Part shown: positions 35,536 through 45,900 of the stretch, piece after piece
Layout: each line of letters opens with the position of its first letter
How positions within the stretch are numbered: position 1 is the first letter of the stretch
NCBI RefSeq assembly: GCF_000172155.1
Contig: NZ_ABIZ01000001.1
Span: 2,761,105 to 2,825,104 of the forward strand
DNA from: Verrucomicrobium spinosum DSM 4136 = JCM 18804
GTDB taxonomy: Bacteria; Verrucomicrobiota; Verrucomicrobiia; Verrucomicrobiales; Verrucomicrobiaceae
Direction: 5' to 3'
DNA length: 64,000 nt
Notes under the pieces: model-generated
The model's database searches: none
What the model saw: the letters and a program-made list of their open reading frames with translations, nothing else
What the model was told of the DNA's origin: nothing
Program-made: the position numbers and the translations under genes

Positions 35536-38500
35536 ATGAAAGAAATCACCCCTGTTAAACAACGAGGCTTCGGAGCAAAAAGGCGGCGCGGGATCGCCCT
35601 CATCACCGTGGTCTCCGTGCTGGCGCTGATGACGCTGCTGACAGTGGCCATGTTCTCCGTTTCGCAGACGGAGCTGGCTTCTTCGAATCAACAAACGTAT
35701 CAGGAGCGTTCCCGCGAACTGGCGGATTCCGCAGTAAACGTGGTCATGGACCAAGTGTGGCAGGCAACCAAACGAAAGGATGAAGGAGCGGCAAATGGCA
35801 AACGCTATCTGTGGTCCTCCCAGCCTGGAGCTGTGCGACGGTACACCACTGAGGGCACTTTTGACTCTGGCTTCAAGCTCTACTCCAGCTCCCAGATGGT
35901 CGTGCGAGGCAGTGAGCGGGCCATGGTGGATGACAAGCCGCCGGTGGACTGGAATATGACACCGAACCGTTATGTGGATCTCAATGAGCCAGTGGTCCGG
36001 CCAGCCTCTGATGGGGCGAGCACTCCTCATCTCTATTTCCCGATTCTGGATCCACGTGCCTATGTGCGGTCCGAAGAAGGGGTGGAGAACAACAATAATG
36101 TGGAGGGTTTTTACTACTCGGCCGGAGTGAATGGGGTGGTGGATCCCACCTCGTCCACGGCGGCCACCAGTCTGGAAGCTCGCCTGCCCATGCCGGTGGA
36201 GTGGGTCTATGTGCTGAAGGACGGCACCTTTGGGGTGCTGAACAGCTCGAACCAATTCATCAAACCTGATGGCAGCAAGCTCAGTGAAGTGGAAGGGCGG
36301 GCCAACCCCATCTCCGGACGGGTGGCCTTCTGGACGGATGACGAATCCTGCAAGCTCAATATCAACACGGCCAGCGAGCCCACCTACTGGACGGTGCCTT
36401 CGCTCTTCCATGATCGCGATCTGTGGTGGGCGTACTACCAGCCCACAACACACGAGTATCAGCGGTATCCCGGGCATCCTGCCACGGTGGCTCTCAGTAC
36501 GGTGTTCTTCCCCAACCAGCCGATGGACCTCTACGGGATGAGTGGGACTGACCCTTCCTACCGGGAGATCCTGCAGCGCAAGGAGACCATCTACAAACTT
36601 GCCCCCAAGCTCAACTTCGGCGGATCCAAGGCGGGTACGGTGCCCTACTGGAAATTTGTGGACAACTACTCAGGCACGGGTGGCACGTACAAAGACTCCT
36701 CCCTCTACAACAAGTATCTCTCGTTGGTGGACTCCATCCAGGAGCGTCTCTATGCCTCGGTGGATGAGCTGTACTTTGCTGATGGATTTGAGAACGGGCG
36801 TCGAAAACTGAGTTCGTATGTGAATAGTGCTGATGGGGCCGCCACCGCCAATTCGTTTTTCGTCCAGCCCGGTCAGCCTTCTGACGGGAAAGTTAACCTG
36901 GAGCGCCTGCGCTTCTTCCTCACCGCCCAGAGCCGGATGCCGGAGATAAACCTTTTTGGTCTGCCGCGGATAGCGGCCTGGCCAGTCGCGGATGAGAAGG
37001 GCTTGGAATACGAGGCGGGCAAGGCCGTGGTGGGCGTGTCAGATCCGAAGGCTTTTCGTACCGGATTTGACCAGCTCATTGCGTTTTGCTCCTCCATGGG
37101 CAAGACGGGAAACAGCGGGGAGGATAGCTACTTCTTCCGGCGGAAGTGCGCGTACAGCCCGACCCGGGACATTGAGCTGCCGCGCAACAAAGCGCTGATT
37201 GCCTATCTTTTCACCCTGCTGGAGCAGAAGTACCCGGGAGGTGCCTCGTTCAAGGACAAATACCCCCAGGACTACAAGCAGATCCTGGTGGAGATCTTTG
37301 ACTACGTGCGGGCGACTAACCTTTATGATGGTTTCCTCGCTCCCAGCAAGGAGGATCTGCAAAGTGCCACCGGGCTGTACGCTGCGGAGAAGTACGCAGT
37401 ATCGAGCGCTACACTCAAGGAACCTCTGAACGATGGTTTCCTCTATGATGAGCGGCCCAAAAGTTTCAGGACCTATACCTATGACCGGGCGAGCATCGCC
37501 ACTACGCGCGGTGCCTCCGGGCAGGCTTACTCAGAGCGCCAGGTGGAAAGTTCGTTTCCAGGGCATGGGATGGTTGCGCCATCTCTGTACAAAGACGGTG
37601 CCAATACCTATGTGGGTTTTGGCCGGTTCGTCGCCCTTTCCGAGGTTGGCTTCCAGTTCATCTGCACAGCGGATGGTGCTGCCGACAAGGGGAGTTACGT
37701 CACTCCAGTGTCCGATGGCTCGGGGGGATGGCGTGAGCCGGCGGCAGGTGAGACTAGTCGCAAGGTAAGTGGTGGCAGGACGGCCCTGAAGATCAAGCGG
37801 TACATTCCCACCAGTTCCACCCTGGCAGAGGCGGGCAAGGCTGAACCGGTCATGCGCAATGATCGCTGGCTGAACACCTCGACACGTTCCTATTGGTACT
37901 CCAACTATCCTCCGAGGCCGACACCTCTGACCATGCTCAACAGCTATGGGGTGGATCGCAATGCAGACGATTCCAAGGCCAACAGTCCTTACAATCACCC
38001 AGGTTGCAACCCTGAGAACTGGAACGCCACGCTGGATTCCGGCAGCCCCCCATTGCAGCCGACGGAGCGCCGTGTGCAGGGTCTGCTTGTGATGAAATTC
38101 TCGATGCCCGCTGCGGGTTTCAGCCTCATGAACCCGGAATTCTGTGTTAAGGTGGAAGGGCTCAAGGACATGCAACTGGCCGACATGGATCTGTATGACC
38201 GGGTTGGTGGAGCGGAGTTTGAGTGGAAATCCAACCACGAGTTTTTCAGCGCCCAGGACAGTCGTCCGTTTGGCGGTGCCGCCAGCACCTATGCGATGAC
38301 GTTGAACCGGCGGGTTGGCTCAAAAACGCTCGGTGTCATCTCGGACACCCGTTACGTCTCGGCAGGTGGATCTCGTGGAACCGGGGTGGCCCCAGCGCCG
38401 CATTTTGGCACGAGGAACCTGGACATCACCACCAAATTTCTGACGGTGCCCGCGATCGATGCCTCTGGCAACGAGCAGAAGATGGTGTTCTCCGGTGGCC

Positions 38501-40638
38501 GTCTCACTATCAAGATCTACTCCAGCCACAATGCACGGCCGGAGGATCTCGTGCAGACGGTGAATGTGGAGATTCCGCGAACCGCGGTGCCAGTGCCACA
38601 ACTGGTGACCGTGAGCACGGACTACAAGCAGTTCATCAGCGGCGGGGCGATGTACCGCCAGGAGGCGGTACATGCCCCTCGTTGGTGGGCCCTCAATTAT
38701 TGCGGTGCTCTCCGTCGCTTTGTCGGTGCTTGGAACGGAAGCAACTGGGGGGCGGCGACCTCCCGTCCTGACAACTATGTCACAGATTTTAGCACCAACG
38801 GGCGTCTCTTCTCGCCGACCTCTGCGTCCTATCCCACTGGCACCCCTGCGACCTATACCCCGGTGGGGCTGGATGGTGTGCCCCGGTGGGCCAGCACCCT
38901 CTGGGCTCATGACCCGAGCAGCAGTTACTTCAGTAGCCAGCTAATCAACCCCAGCACTCCTGCGGCCGACAATCCCGACGATACGATGTCGGATACCAAG
39001 TACTCGGACACCAAACCGGAGAATGGGATTCGGGACTCGCGAGGTCAGGATACGCTCTTTACCATGGTGCCATCCCATGGGGATGTGCGGATGCTTGCGG
39101 GTAAGACGGAAGTGACCGCCAGTGACTGGGCCCCCCATCCCCGCACGGCGCTGTTGGGCGAGATTGGCACCGGGCCAGGGGCTGTGGGCACCTATAAGCA
39201 GTACGTGGCACATAGTCTGAGCCGCTACTATTCGGACCGTGAGCCCGGATATGATCGTGGCACCTCCAATACGCGCCTGGTACCCGGTGCCAACTATGGC
39301 GTGGCCCGAATCCCGGATCTACCCACCTATGCCTCTGCCACTGAGCTTGCGGGGAAGTATGGGGACTTTGACAACGGCATCAGCGATCTCCGCGATGGTG
39401 CCTACATCAACAAGGCGGATGAAGGGAACACGCAGATCTCCTTCCGCATCACCAATGACTCGGCCTCCACCATTCGCATGCCACTGGCCTACATGGGTAC
39501 GTGGACTTATGGTGAGCTTTCCGCGGCCTCGGGTGAGAGCTTCATGTCCCCCAACCGCATGATGCCGTCTCCGGGGATGTTCGGCTCCCTCTCCACCGGG
39601 GTTCGTTCGGGTGAGCCATGGCGAACTTTGCTGTTTCGTCCAAATATGGTGACGGCAAATGGCGCTTCGGGAGATCCGGTGAAGCATCCTGGTGCGGCAG
39701 CGTGGCAGGGCGGCGTGACGCCGGCAGATCATTATTTCATGGACCTGTTCTGGATGCCTGTGGTGGAGCCTTATGCCATCAGTGAGCCCTTCTCCACGGC
39801 AGGGAAGGTGAACATCAACTACCAGATTGTACCCTTCCACTACATCCGCCGGTCCACGGGGCTGCATGCCCTGCTGAAAGGGGAGATGCTCAAGGCCGTG
39901 CCGACGGCAGATGCTGTGAACTATCAGGCAGTGCCCGGTGCCTCCCGCTTCATCACCACCTCTGACGGCTACACCTACAAGCAACCCTGGACGGATGTGG
40001 AAGATAAGCTGGCGGACACCGGGCAGACTTCGAAGAAGTACTGGCATCGGGAGATTGAAGCGGAGAAGCGTGAAGCCACCGGCGAGATCGTGGGCGGCGT
40101 GCTCAAGCAGTTTGAAGACCGGTTTGCCATGCTTCCGACGACCCCTGCTGCCGCCAGGGGGCTCTTCCGCACGGCCAGCCAGATCTGTGAGATCCACCTC
40201 ATCCCCAAAAAGATTCTGGGATCCTCCGGAGACGTCGATGTGACCGGTGGGGACGGGACGGTGGACTCTCAGACTCCGGCTTACTCGGTTGCGGAAATGG
40301 AGGAGTTCTGGAAGAAGCGCCGTCTCACAGGTGACAACACCCGCGAACGGCCCTATGCCAATATTTACGGAAAGATCACCACCCAGAGCAACACCTTCCG
40401 TGTGCACTACCGCGCACAGGTCATCCGCAAGGCCCGGTCATCCACGCCCGCCGAATTTGACGCCAATCGCGACAATGTGCTCACAGACTTCCGCGGGTCC
40501 ACCGTCATTGAGCGACGCATCGATCCCGCGGACTCGCGCATCCCAGACTATGGTGCCAGTGCCAATCCGCTGGAACTGCCATCGTTGGAGGACTTCTACC
40601 GTTTCCGGGTGCTGGAAGTAAAGCGTTTCATGCCCTGA
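35536..40638 (+). CDS. Verru_Chthon cassette protein A (giant PilX-like protein)
   Basis: A 1700-aa protein. A basic leader (MKEITPVKQRGFGAKRRRG) is followed by a hydrophobic segment (IALITVVSVLALMTLLTVAM) and FSVSQTELASSNQQT, the layout of PilX/type II secretion minor-pseudopilin-like N-termini, with no canonical GF signal. The remainder is a large polar domain with no motif recognised beyond the cassette A family (for example INTASEPTYW near residue 275). It would be anchored in the inner membrane with the large domain outside the cytoplasm. Function is unknown. It is followed by an intrinsic terminator and then the separate C-D transcription unit. Confidence 0.83.
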   Translation: MKEITPVKQRGFGAKRRRGIALITVVSVLALMTLLTVAMFSVSQTELASSNQQTYQERSRELADSAVNVVMDQVWQATKRKDEGAANGKRYLWSSQPGAVRRYTTEGTFDSGFKLYSSSQMVVRGSERAMVDDKPPVDWNMTPNRYVDLNEPVVRPASDGASTPHLYFPILDPRAYVRSEEGVENNNNVEGFYYSAGVNGVVDPTSSTAATSLEARLPMPVEWVYVLKDGTFGVLNSSNQFIKPDGSKLSEVEGRANPISGRVAFWTDDESCKLNINTASEPTYWTVPSLFHDRDLWWAYYQPTTHEYQRYPGHPATVALSTVFFPNQPMDLYGMSGTDPSYREILQRKETIYKLAPKLNFGGSKAGTVPYWKFVDNYSGTGGTYKDSSLYNKYLSLVDSIQERLYASVDELYFADGFENGRRKLSSYVNSADGAATANSFFVQPGQPSDGKVNLERLRFFLTAQSRMPEINLFGLPRIAAWPVADEKGLEYEAGKAVVGVSDPKAFRTGFDQLIAFCSSMGKTGNSGEDSYFFRRKCAYSPTRDIELPRNKALIAYLFTLLEQKYPGGASFKDKYPQDYKQILVEIFDYVRATNLYDGFLAPSKEDLQSATGLYAAEKYAVSSATLKEPLNDGFLYDERPKSFRTYTYDRASIATTRGASGQAYSERQVESSFPGHGMVAPSLYKDGANTYVGFGRFVALSEVGFQFICTADGAADKGSYVTPVSDGSGGWREPAAGETSRKVSGGRTALKIKRYIPTSSTLAEAGKAEPVMRNDRWLNTSTRSYWYSNYPPRPTPLTMLNSYGVDRNADDSKANSPYNHPGCNPENWNATLDSGSPPLQPTERRVQGLLVMKFSMPAAGFSLMNPEFCVKVEGLKDMQLADMDLYDRVGGAEFEWKSNHEFFSAQDSRPFGGAASTYAMTLNRRVGSKTLGVISDTRYVSAGGSRGTGVAPAPHFGTRNLDITTKFLTVPAIDASGNEQKMVFSGGRLTIKIYSSHNARPEDLVQTVNVEIPRTAVPVPQLVTVSTDYKQFISGGAMYRQEAVHAPRWWALNYCGALRRFVGAWNGSNWGAATSRPDNYVTDFSTNGRLFSPTSASYPTGTPATYTPVGLDGVPRWASTLWAHDPSSSYFSSQLINPSTPAADNPDDTMSDTKYSDTKPENGIRDSRGQDTLFTMVPSHGDVRMLAGKTEVTASDWAPHPRTALLGEIGTGPGAVGTYKQYVAHSLSRYYSDREPGYDRGTSNTRLVPGANYGVARIPDLPTYASATELAGKYGDFDNGISDLRDGAYINKADEGNTQISFRITNDSASTIRMPLAYMGTWTYGELSAASGESFMSPNRMMPSPGMFGSLSTGVRSGEPWRTLLFRPNMVTANGASGDPVKHPGAAAWQGGVTPADHYFMDLFWMPVVEPYAISEPFSTAGKVNINYQIVPFHYIRRSTGLHALLKGEMLKAVPTADAVNYQAVPGASRFITTSDGYTYKQPWTDVEDKLADTGQTSKKYWHREIEAEKREATGEIVGGVLKQFEDRFAMLPTTPAAARGLFRTASQICEIHLIPKKILGSSGDVDVTGGDGTVDSQTPAYSVAEMEEFWKKRRLTGDNTRERPYANIYGKITTQSNTFRVHYRAQVIRKARSSTPAEFDANRDNVLTDFRGSTVIERRIDPADSRIPDYGASANPLELPSLEDFYRFRVLEVKRFMP

Positions 40639-40672
40639 CCGAAGCCGTTTCCATTGCTGCGATTCCAAGCCG

Positions 40673-40712
40673 CCCCGCCTCTGCCTCCGAGCAGACGGCG
40701 GGGTTACTTTTG
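40673..40712 (+). terminator. Intrinsic terminator after cassette A
   Basis: Stem CCCCGCC-TCTGC (40673-40684) pairs with GCAGA-(C)-GGCGGGG (40691-40703) with one bulged C, loop CTCCGA, followed by TTACTTTTG. It separates gene A from the C-D operon. Confidence 0.82.
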
Positions 40713-40942
40713 TTGAAGTGGACCTATAAATGTGCTGACTGGTTGGATGGTGGATATGGTGTGTGCCGGGGTGGGTATATCCTGATGGCGCATGAGGAAG
40801 GAGGGCATGGAGTGCTGAATCGCCGTTGAAAGTAGTTGATAAGGAGCGTCTTTGTCGTCTCTCCAGGGAGCGTGATCATGACCTGATCTCCATCGGGGAG
40901 GGGTAAACTTTGAATCGTAAAATGATCACTAGTCACATCAAG

Positions 40943-40997
40943 TGATACGAAAATGATAACTGGCGCAAGGTGATGAAGCGGTGGCACGCGTGGTGCT
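40943..40997 (+). promoter_or_regulatory. Sigma-54-type promoter upstream of cassette genes C and D
   Basis: The box TGGCACGCGTGGTGCT (40982-40997) has GG to GC spacing of 12 nt. TGATAC starts at 40943, exactly 39 bp upstream of the box, in TGATACGAAAATGATAACTG. Predicted transcription start is about 41008, downstream of the in-frame TTG at 40998 and upstream of the ATG at 41034, which supports the ATG as the start of gene C. Confidence 0.8.
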
Positions 40998-41033
40998 TTG
41001 AAGACTGGCGGATCCGCCCCCGCCTCCACCACC

Positions 41034-42137
41034 ATGCCGACCCCCATCTCATTCAAGTCGCGCGCCTCTGGCCGTTCCCAGGGTTTCACCCTGGTCGAGT
41101 TGCTGGTCTCGTTCAGCGTGCTGGCCATTTTGCTCTTGGTAATTTCATCGATGCTTGAACATGTCCAGCGGGCGTGGCGTCAGAGCACCGCCAAGGTGTC
41201 CTCCTTCCGCGAAGCGAGGCGTGCGTTTGACCGCATCACGCATGCGCTCAGCCAGGCGGATCTAAATCCTTATCTGTGCTACCGTTATGACGGCAGCAGC
41301 AACCCTCTGCTGCCGCCCGGCAAGGGGGCCAATGAAGCACCCTCGGGATATGTGCGTTACTCAGAATTGCAGTTCGTTTCCGGGCTTTCATCCTCCGGTT
41401 CATCCCCACGGCTCACCGGGCTCGCGGAAGCCTCGTCGCCAGGCCATGCTGTCTTCTTCCAGGCACCGCTGGGGGACTCCAAGGACTACCGGTTGCCCAC
41501 TTCACTCAATGGCTGTGGGTTCTACATCAAGTTTGGTGACGACTCTGCTTTGCGCCCGGACTACCTGACCGCTCTGGGCAAGCCACCGTCCTACCGCTAC
41601 CGTATGTATGAGTACCGGTCTCCCACGGAGCGGAACCGGGTGTACGACCCCTCCCTCAAAACGGGATCTGGAACCTGGTACGGCGACTTTGACCAGAATG
41701 CTCCGCTGCGCAGCCGGGCCATTGCCAACAACATCCTCATGTTGGTGATCTCACCGCAGCTCTCTCCCAGTGATGCGGCATCCGCCAAGGTGTCCGCCAC
41801 GAGCATTGCCCCAGCCTACACCTATGACAGCCAGTATGGGGGCACCCTGCCAAACCGGCCCCAGCTTTCCACGGACTATCAGCTGCCACCGCTGGTGATG
41901 GTGACGCTGGTGGCAATGGATGAAGGATCCGCGATCAACCTGCAGCTTGAGGCGGGGTCCAACCCGCCGCTTGAGCATGAACTGTCGCAATCCTCCTTGT
42001 TCCGCAATGCCGAGCGTTATGCCGCGGACATGGAGAAACTCAGCGGCCTCCTGGTGGACCGGAAGGTCAACTTTCGTGTGTTCACGGCAACGGTCCCCAT
42101 CCGGTCTTCCAAGTGGGGGGGCGGGACAGGAACCTGA
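41034..42137 (+). CDS. Verru_Chthon cassette protein C (prepilin-like)
   Basis: A 367-aa prepilin-like protein. The N-terminus is MPTPISFKSRASGRSQG, with predicted cleavage after Gly, then FTLVELLVSFSVLAILLLVI, a canonical type IV prepilin signal with Glu at mature position 5. A helical stalk follows (SSMLEHVQRAWRQSTAKVSS) and a polar, Tyr/Ser-rich C-terminal domain of unknown function. A TTG at 40998 would extend the frame by 12 codons, but it lies at the predicted promoter start point. Gene D begins 51 bp after the stop and is probably co-transcribed. Confidence 0.85.
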   Translation: MPTPISFKSRASGRSQGFTLVELLVSFSVLAILLLVISSMLEHVQRAWRQSTAKVSSFREARRAFDRITHALSQADLNPYLCYRYDGSSNPLLPPGKGANEAPSGYVRYSELQFVSGLSSSGSSPRLTGLAEASSPGHAVFFQAPLGDSKDYRLPTSLNGCGFYIKFGDDSALRPDYLTALGKPPSYRYRMYEYRSPTERNRVYDPSLKTGSGTWYGDFDQNAPLRSRAIANNILMLVISPQLSPSDAASAKVSATSIAPAYTYDSQYGGTLPNRPQLSTDYQLPPLVMVTLVAMDEGSAINLQLEAGSNPPLEHELSQSSLFRNAERYAADMEKLSGLLVDRKVNFRVFTATVPIRSSKWGGGTGT

Positions 42138-42187
42138 CGGCAGGCATTCGAGGGAACTGCGTCCGTCTCTTCAAATCTCCCAAGGTT

Positions 42188-42919
42188 ATGATGAAATCAC
42201 ATTTTGTCGTCAAGTGCCGCGATCTTCGCAAGCCCGCCCAGGGCTTCACGTTGATCGAACTGATGGTTGTCGTGGCAGTGGTTGCGCTGCTGCTGGCCCT
42301 GGTCATGCCGGGGTTGATGGGGACGCTGGGGGCATCCAAGCTCACTCAGGCGGGGGACAAGATGGCGGGCTTCCTCTCCGAGGCGCAGAGCCGGGCTTAT
42401 GGCCAGGGGCGCCCTGTAGAGGTGCGATTCTATAGAGTGCCTTCTTCCGAGGACTCCCTGTACGGGGCTCCTGTGGGCGGCTTCTTCAGGGGTGGATTGA
42501 TGCTGGAGTATTTCCAGCCTGGTGAAACGGACCCGCGCACGGGTACCGCCGCGCTGGCCCGTCCCCTGGCGGTCGTGCGGCAGGCCATGGTGGTGCTGCC
42601 TGAGGGAACAGCCATGTCGGAAAATGCCCAGATGTCCACCTTGCTGGGCATGGCCACCCGCCCAGCAAGTCAGAATGCCGCAGCGACTGTGGAAACTGTC
42701 ATGAAGACTGCAAATGGCTACGAGCCATTCGTGCCGCTGTCTGAGGAGTATCGGTCGTTTGTCTTGTACCCGGAGACCACCAGCCTCGACTCCGAGTCCA
42801 AGTGGCATCTCGCCGTAGTGCCTGAGACGGACGCGGCCCGGCCACCGGCCGCAGTGACCAACTACTACACCCTGCTGGTCGATCCCGTCACCACCCGCCT
42901 TTCCATCTATCGCCCGTGA
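42188..42919 (+). CDS. Verru_Chthon cassette protein D (prepilin-like)
   Basis: A 243-aa prepilin-like protein. The leader MMKSHFVVKCRDLRKPAQG ends in Gly, then FTLIELMVVVAVVALLLALV shows a canonical cleavage motif with Glu at mature position 5. The helix is followed by AQSRAYGQGRPVEVRFYRV, the segment most typical of type II-secretion/pseudopilin-like GspH-type proteins, and a polar C-terminal part. The start is ATG at 42188 (or the adjacent ATG at 42191). The giant PEP-CTERM protein gene starts 64 bp after the stop with no intervening terminator, so the two may be co-transcribed. Confidence 0.85.
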   Translation: MMKSHFVVKCRDLRKPAQGFTLIELMVVVAVVALLLALVMPGLMGTLGASKLTQAGDKMAGFLSEAQSRAYGQGRPVEVRFYRVPSSEDSLYGAPVGGFFRGGLMLEYFQPGETDPRTGTAALARPLAVVRQAMVVLPEGTAMSENAQMSTLLGMATRPASQNAAATVETVMKTANGYEPFVPLSEEYRSFVLYPETTSLDSESKWHLAVVPETDAARPPAAVTNYYTLLVDPVTTRLSIYRP

Positions 42920-42983
42920 TGTGGTCAGATGTTTCGGTTTAGTCGGTCATTTCAGAAAATCCCAAAGAAAAATTAACGAGTTC

Positions 42984-45900
42984 ATGATCCGGACCTTCTT
43001 CTGTTCAGCACTTGGGGCCTCTCGCCTTTCCCCAGCCACATGGAAAGGTTTGGCGGCTGGTTTGATCCTTATGGCGTCAGGCCCTGCCGTCCATTCGCAG
43101 TCGGTGTGGGTGGGGGCACCCGGGTCGAGTTTTAATGCCATCCCAAACTGGAGCGGCGGTGTGCCCTCTGCCTCTGTGGCGGGCGTGATCGACGTGGCTC
43201 ACGCGGGGGCGTACCAAATCAACGTCGCCAATGCGGTGATTCTGGGGGATCTGACCTTGGGCGACCTGACCGCGGAGGATGCGGGGGGCTTCGAACTGAC
43301 CGGTTCGACCATCACCTTTAACAAGGTGGGAGGCAACGCCCTCACAAAACAAGGAACGGCCCTGGATTTCATCCGCAATACGCTGACACTATCTACGGCC
43401 CTCAATGTGAGTGTTCTGGACGCAGCAGGGAGTTTGCAGTTGGATGGAGTCATAGGGGCGGGCACGCTGACCAAGACAGGGGCCGGCAAATTGCTGATCA
43501 CAGGCACAGCGAACAATGCACTGAATCTCCTGAATGCCCAGCAGGGAACGGTGGTGCTGGCAAAAGCCAGTTCGTCAGCGGTTCGGGCTGTTACGGCCGC
43601 GTTGAACATTGGAGGATCGGTGGTGGCCAATTCCGGGATTGTCCAGATCGGTGGGACCTTTGCGGGAATGGGGAGCACCTTCGCGACAAACTATCGGGAC
43701 CAGATTGCTTTGGGCAGCATCGTCACGGTGAATGCCTTTGGCACGCTCGACCTGAACGGCAACAGCGAGGGTGTCAGCCAGTTGCTTGGCTCGGGCAAGG
43801 TGACCAACTCCGTGGCTGACTCGACCTCCATCCTGGCAGTGGGGGATGGCTCGTCCTCCGTAATCGCGTTTGATGGGATCATCGAGGATGGCGCAGGCAT
43901 TGTCTCTCTCGTTAAGACCGGGAGCGGGACACTGACTCTTAACGGGGCCAGCACGTTCACAGGCGATGTTGTGGCAGCAGCTGGGTTCTTGGCCCTGGGA
44001 GGCGCTCAAGGCTCCCTGGATGCAGCAACGATTCGGATTGTCCGTGGCACCCTCGTGCTGGAAAACTCCACCTCCAACAACAACGACCGCATTCTCGACA
44101 CCGCGACGGTGTTGCTGGCCCAAAACTTTGGCACCAACGGGCTTGTGATTCGCCGCAACAACACGGCAGGAACGAATACGCAGGAGAAGATTGGCACGCT
44201 TTCGGTACAGAACGGGCACAACGTGGTTCGCTTCGACCACTCCGCTGGCGGGAATGCCACGAGCATCCTGGCAAATGTGTTGACCCTGGAGATGGACAAC
44301 TACACCCGGGGTGTCGGCGGCACGGTGGCCTTCACGGAGTTTGCCACGGGAGCAGCTCCCAATGGCTACAGCTACTACAGCACCACTGCGCCTGCGGCGG
44401 CCACGACCCTTACCAAGATCATCCTCAACAATCTGCCCTCCGAATGGCTCGTGGGTGGGAACGGCAGCAGCGGTTTCAATAAGAAGGTGCTCATCGGTGC
44501 CTATGGCAACATGCTGGAAAACTCGGTCACTAACCGGTTTGGGACGCGCTTGATGACCGTGGAGACGGTGAACGGGGTGAACTACGTGCGCCCCTTGGAC
44601 AGCACTGAGTTCCGGGAAATAGGCACGGGTTCCGCCACCCGTGTCATTGCTGCGAGCAATCTCACCGGTGGCACACCCGCAATCTTGGGAGATGACAACG
44701 TGAAGATCACCGGGACTGCGGGGGGGACATCAAGTCCGCTGGCAATCCGGATTGGGGTCACTGACAACAAGCTGGCGGGTCATATCGCCTTCAACTCGTG
44801 GTGGCAGGAGTCACCCGTCACGGCGACTCTCACGGCATTCACGAACATAAGGATCGCAGGGAACAATGTGGTCCACCTGGGAGACTGGGCGGGGGACGAT
44901 GTCCATGCCGGGGTCACCGGGGGATCGGGAATGATGTTCTTCAACGGTGGCCTGGCCGCCACGGCGGTGCCGGCTGGCGGCGGGTATGGAACGGCGACCA
45001 TTCGTGGAGGCACTCTGGATTTTGGGAGTCGTGAAGCTCTTATATATCTGGATGTGACCAATACCGCTCATTTTTACAGCAAGATTACCGGCACGGGTGG
45101 CCTGACGAAGACGGGGGGAGGGCAGGCGCACGTCTGGGGGTGGAACACCTACACCGGCGTCACCACGCACGCATTGAATGAACTCTGGGTGTACACTGAC
45201 ACGGCGCTGGGTCAGAGCGGAGCGGGAAACAGCATGATCAACTACGCCACATTCCTGATCATGAACGGCATCAACGTGGGGTCATCCACAGATGATGCGC
45301 TGCGCAAGGACTTCAGTTTCCGTGCCGGGGCGTTCTACGCCGGGGGCAACAAGTCTGACTCCTGGAACGGCGACATCAGGCTGGAAAGCACATCAGAGGC
45401 GGGAGAATACGGAACGCTCACCTTCACCGTGCGGCAGTTGTCCAACTTGATCATCAATGGCGATATCACTGGCGTTGGGGCGGCCAATCCTTCTGTGTAC
45501 ACCTCGCTGGATGCGGGGCGCACTGTCATCATCCAAAACGAGCAGACTTCAACATCCATTGCGACGACCCCCAGCGTGCGTTCGATCAACGGCAACTTTG
45601 TCCTGAACGGGTCTCTTTCGGACATCGATGGCAGGGCCGCGCTTGCCACGCATGAGAAACTGGTGCTGCGTTTCACGGGCTACACGAGCGCTTCGGCGAC
45701 GTCGAACACCTTGACGCACAACAAGTTCAACGTGTTTATAGAGGACGCGACCAAGACCAACGCCTATGTGGACCTCACGTCCGGGTATCTCCACTTTAAC
45801 AAGGGTTTTGGGGTGGATGGCACGAACTTCAGCCGGACTTTCTTCCGCCAGAATGATGGCAACTCGGTCAACAGGGACCGTGCAGGAACCATCAGCGCCA

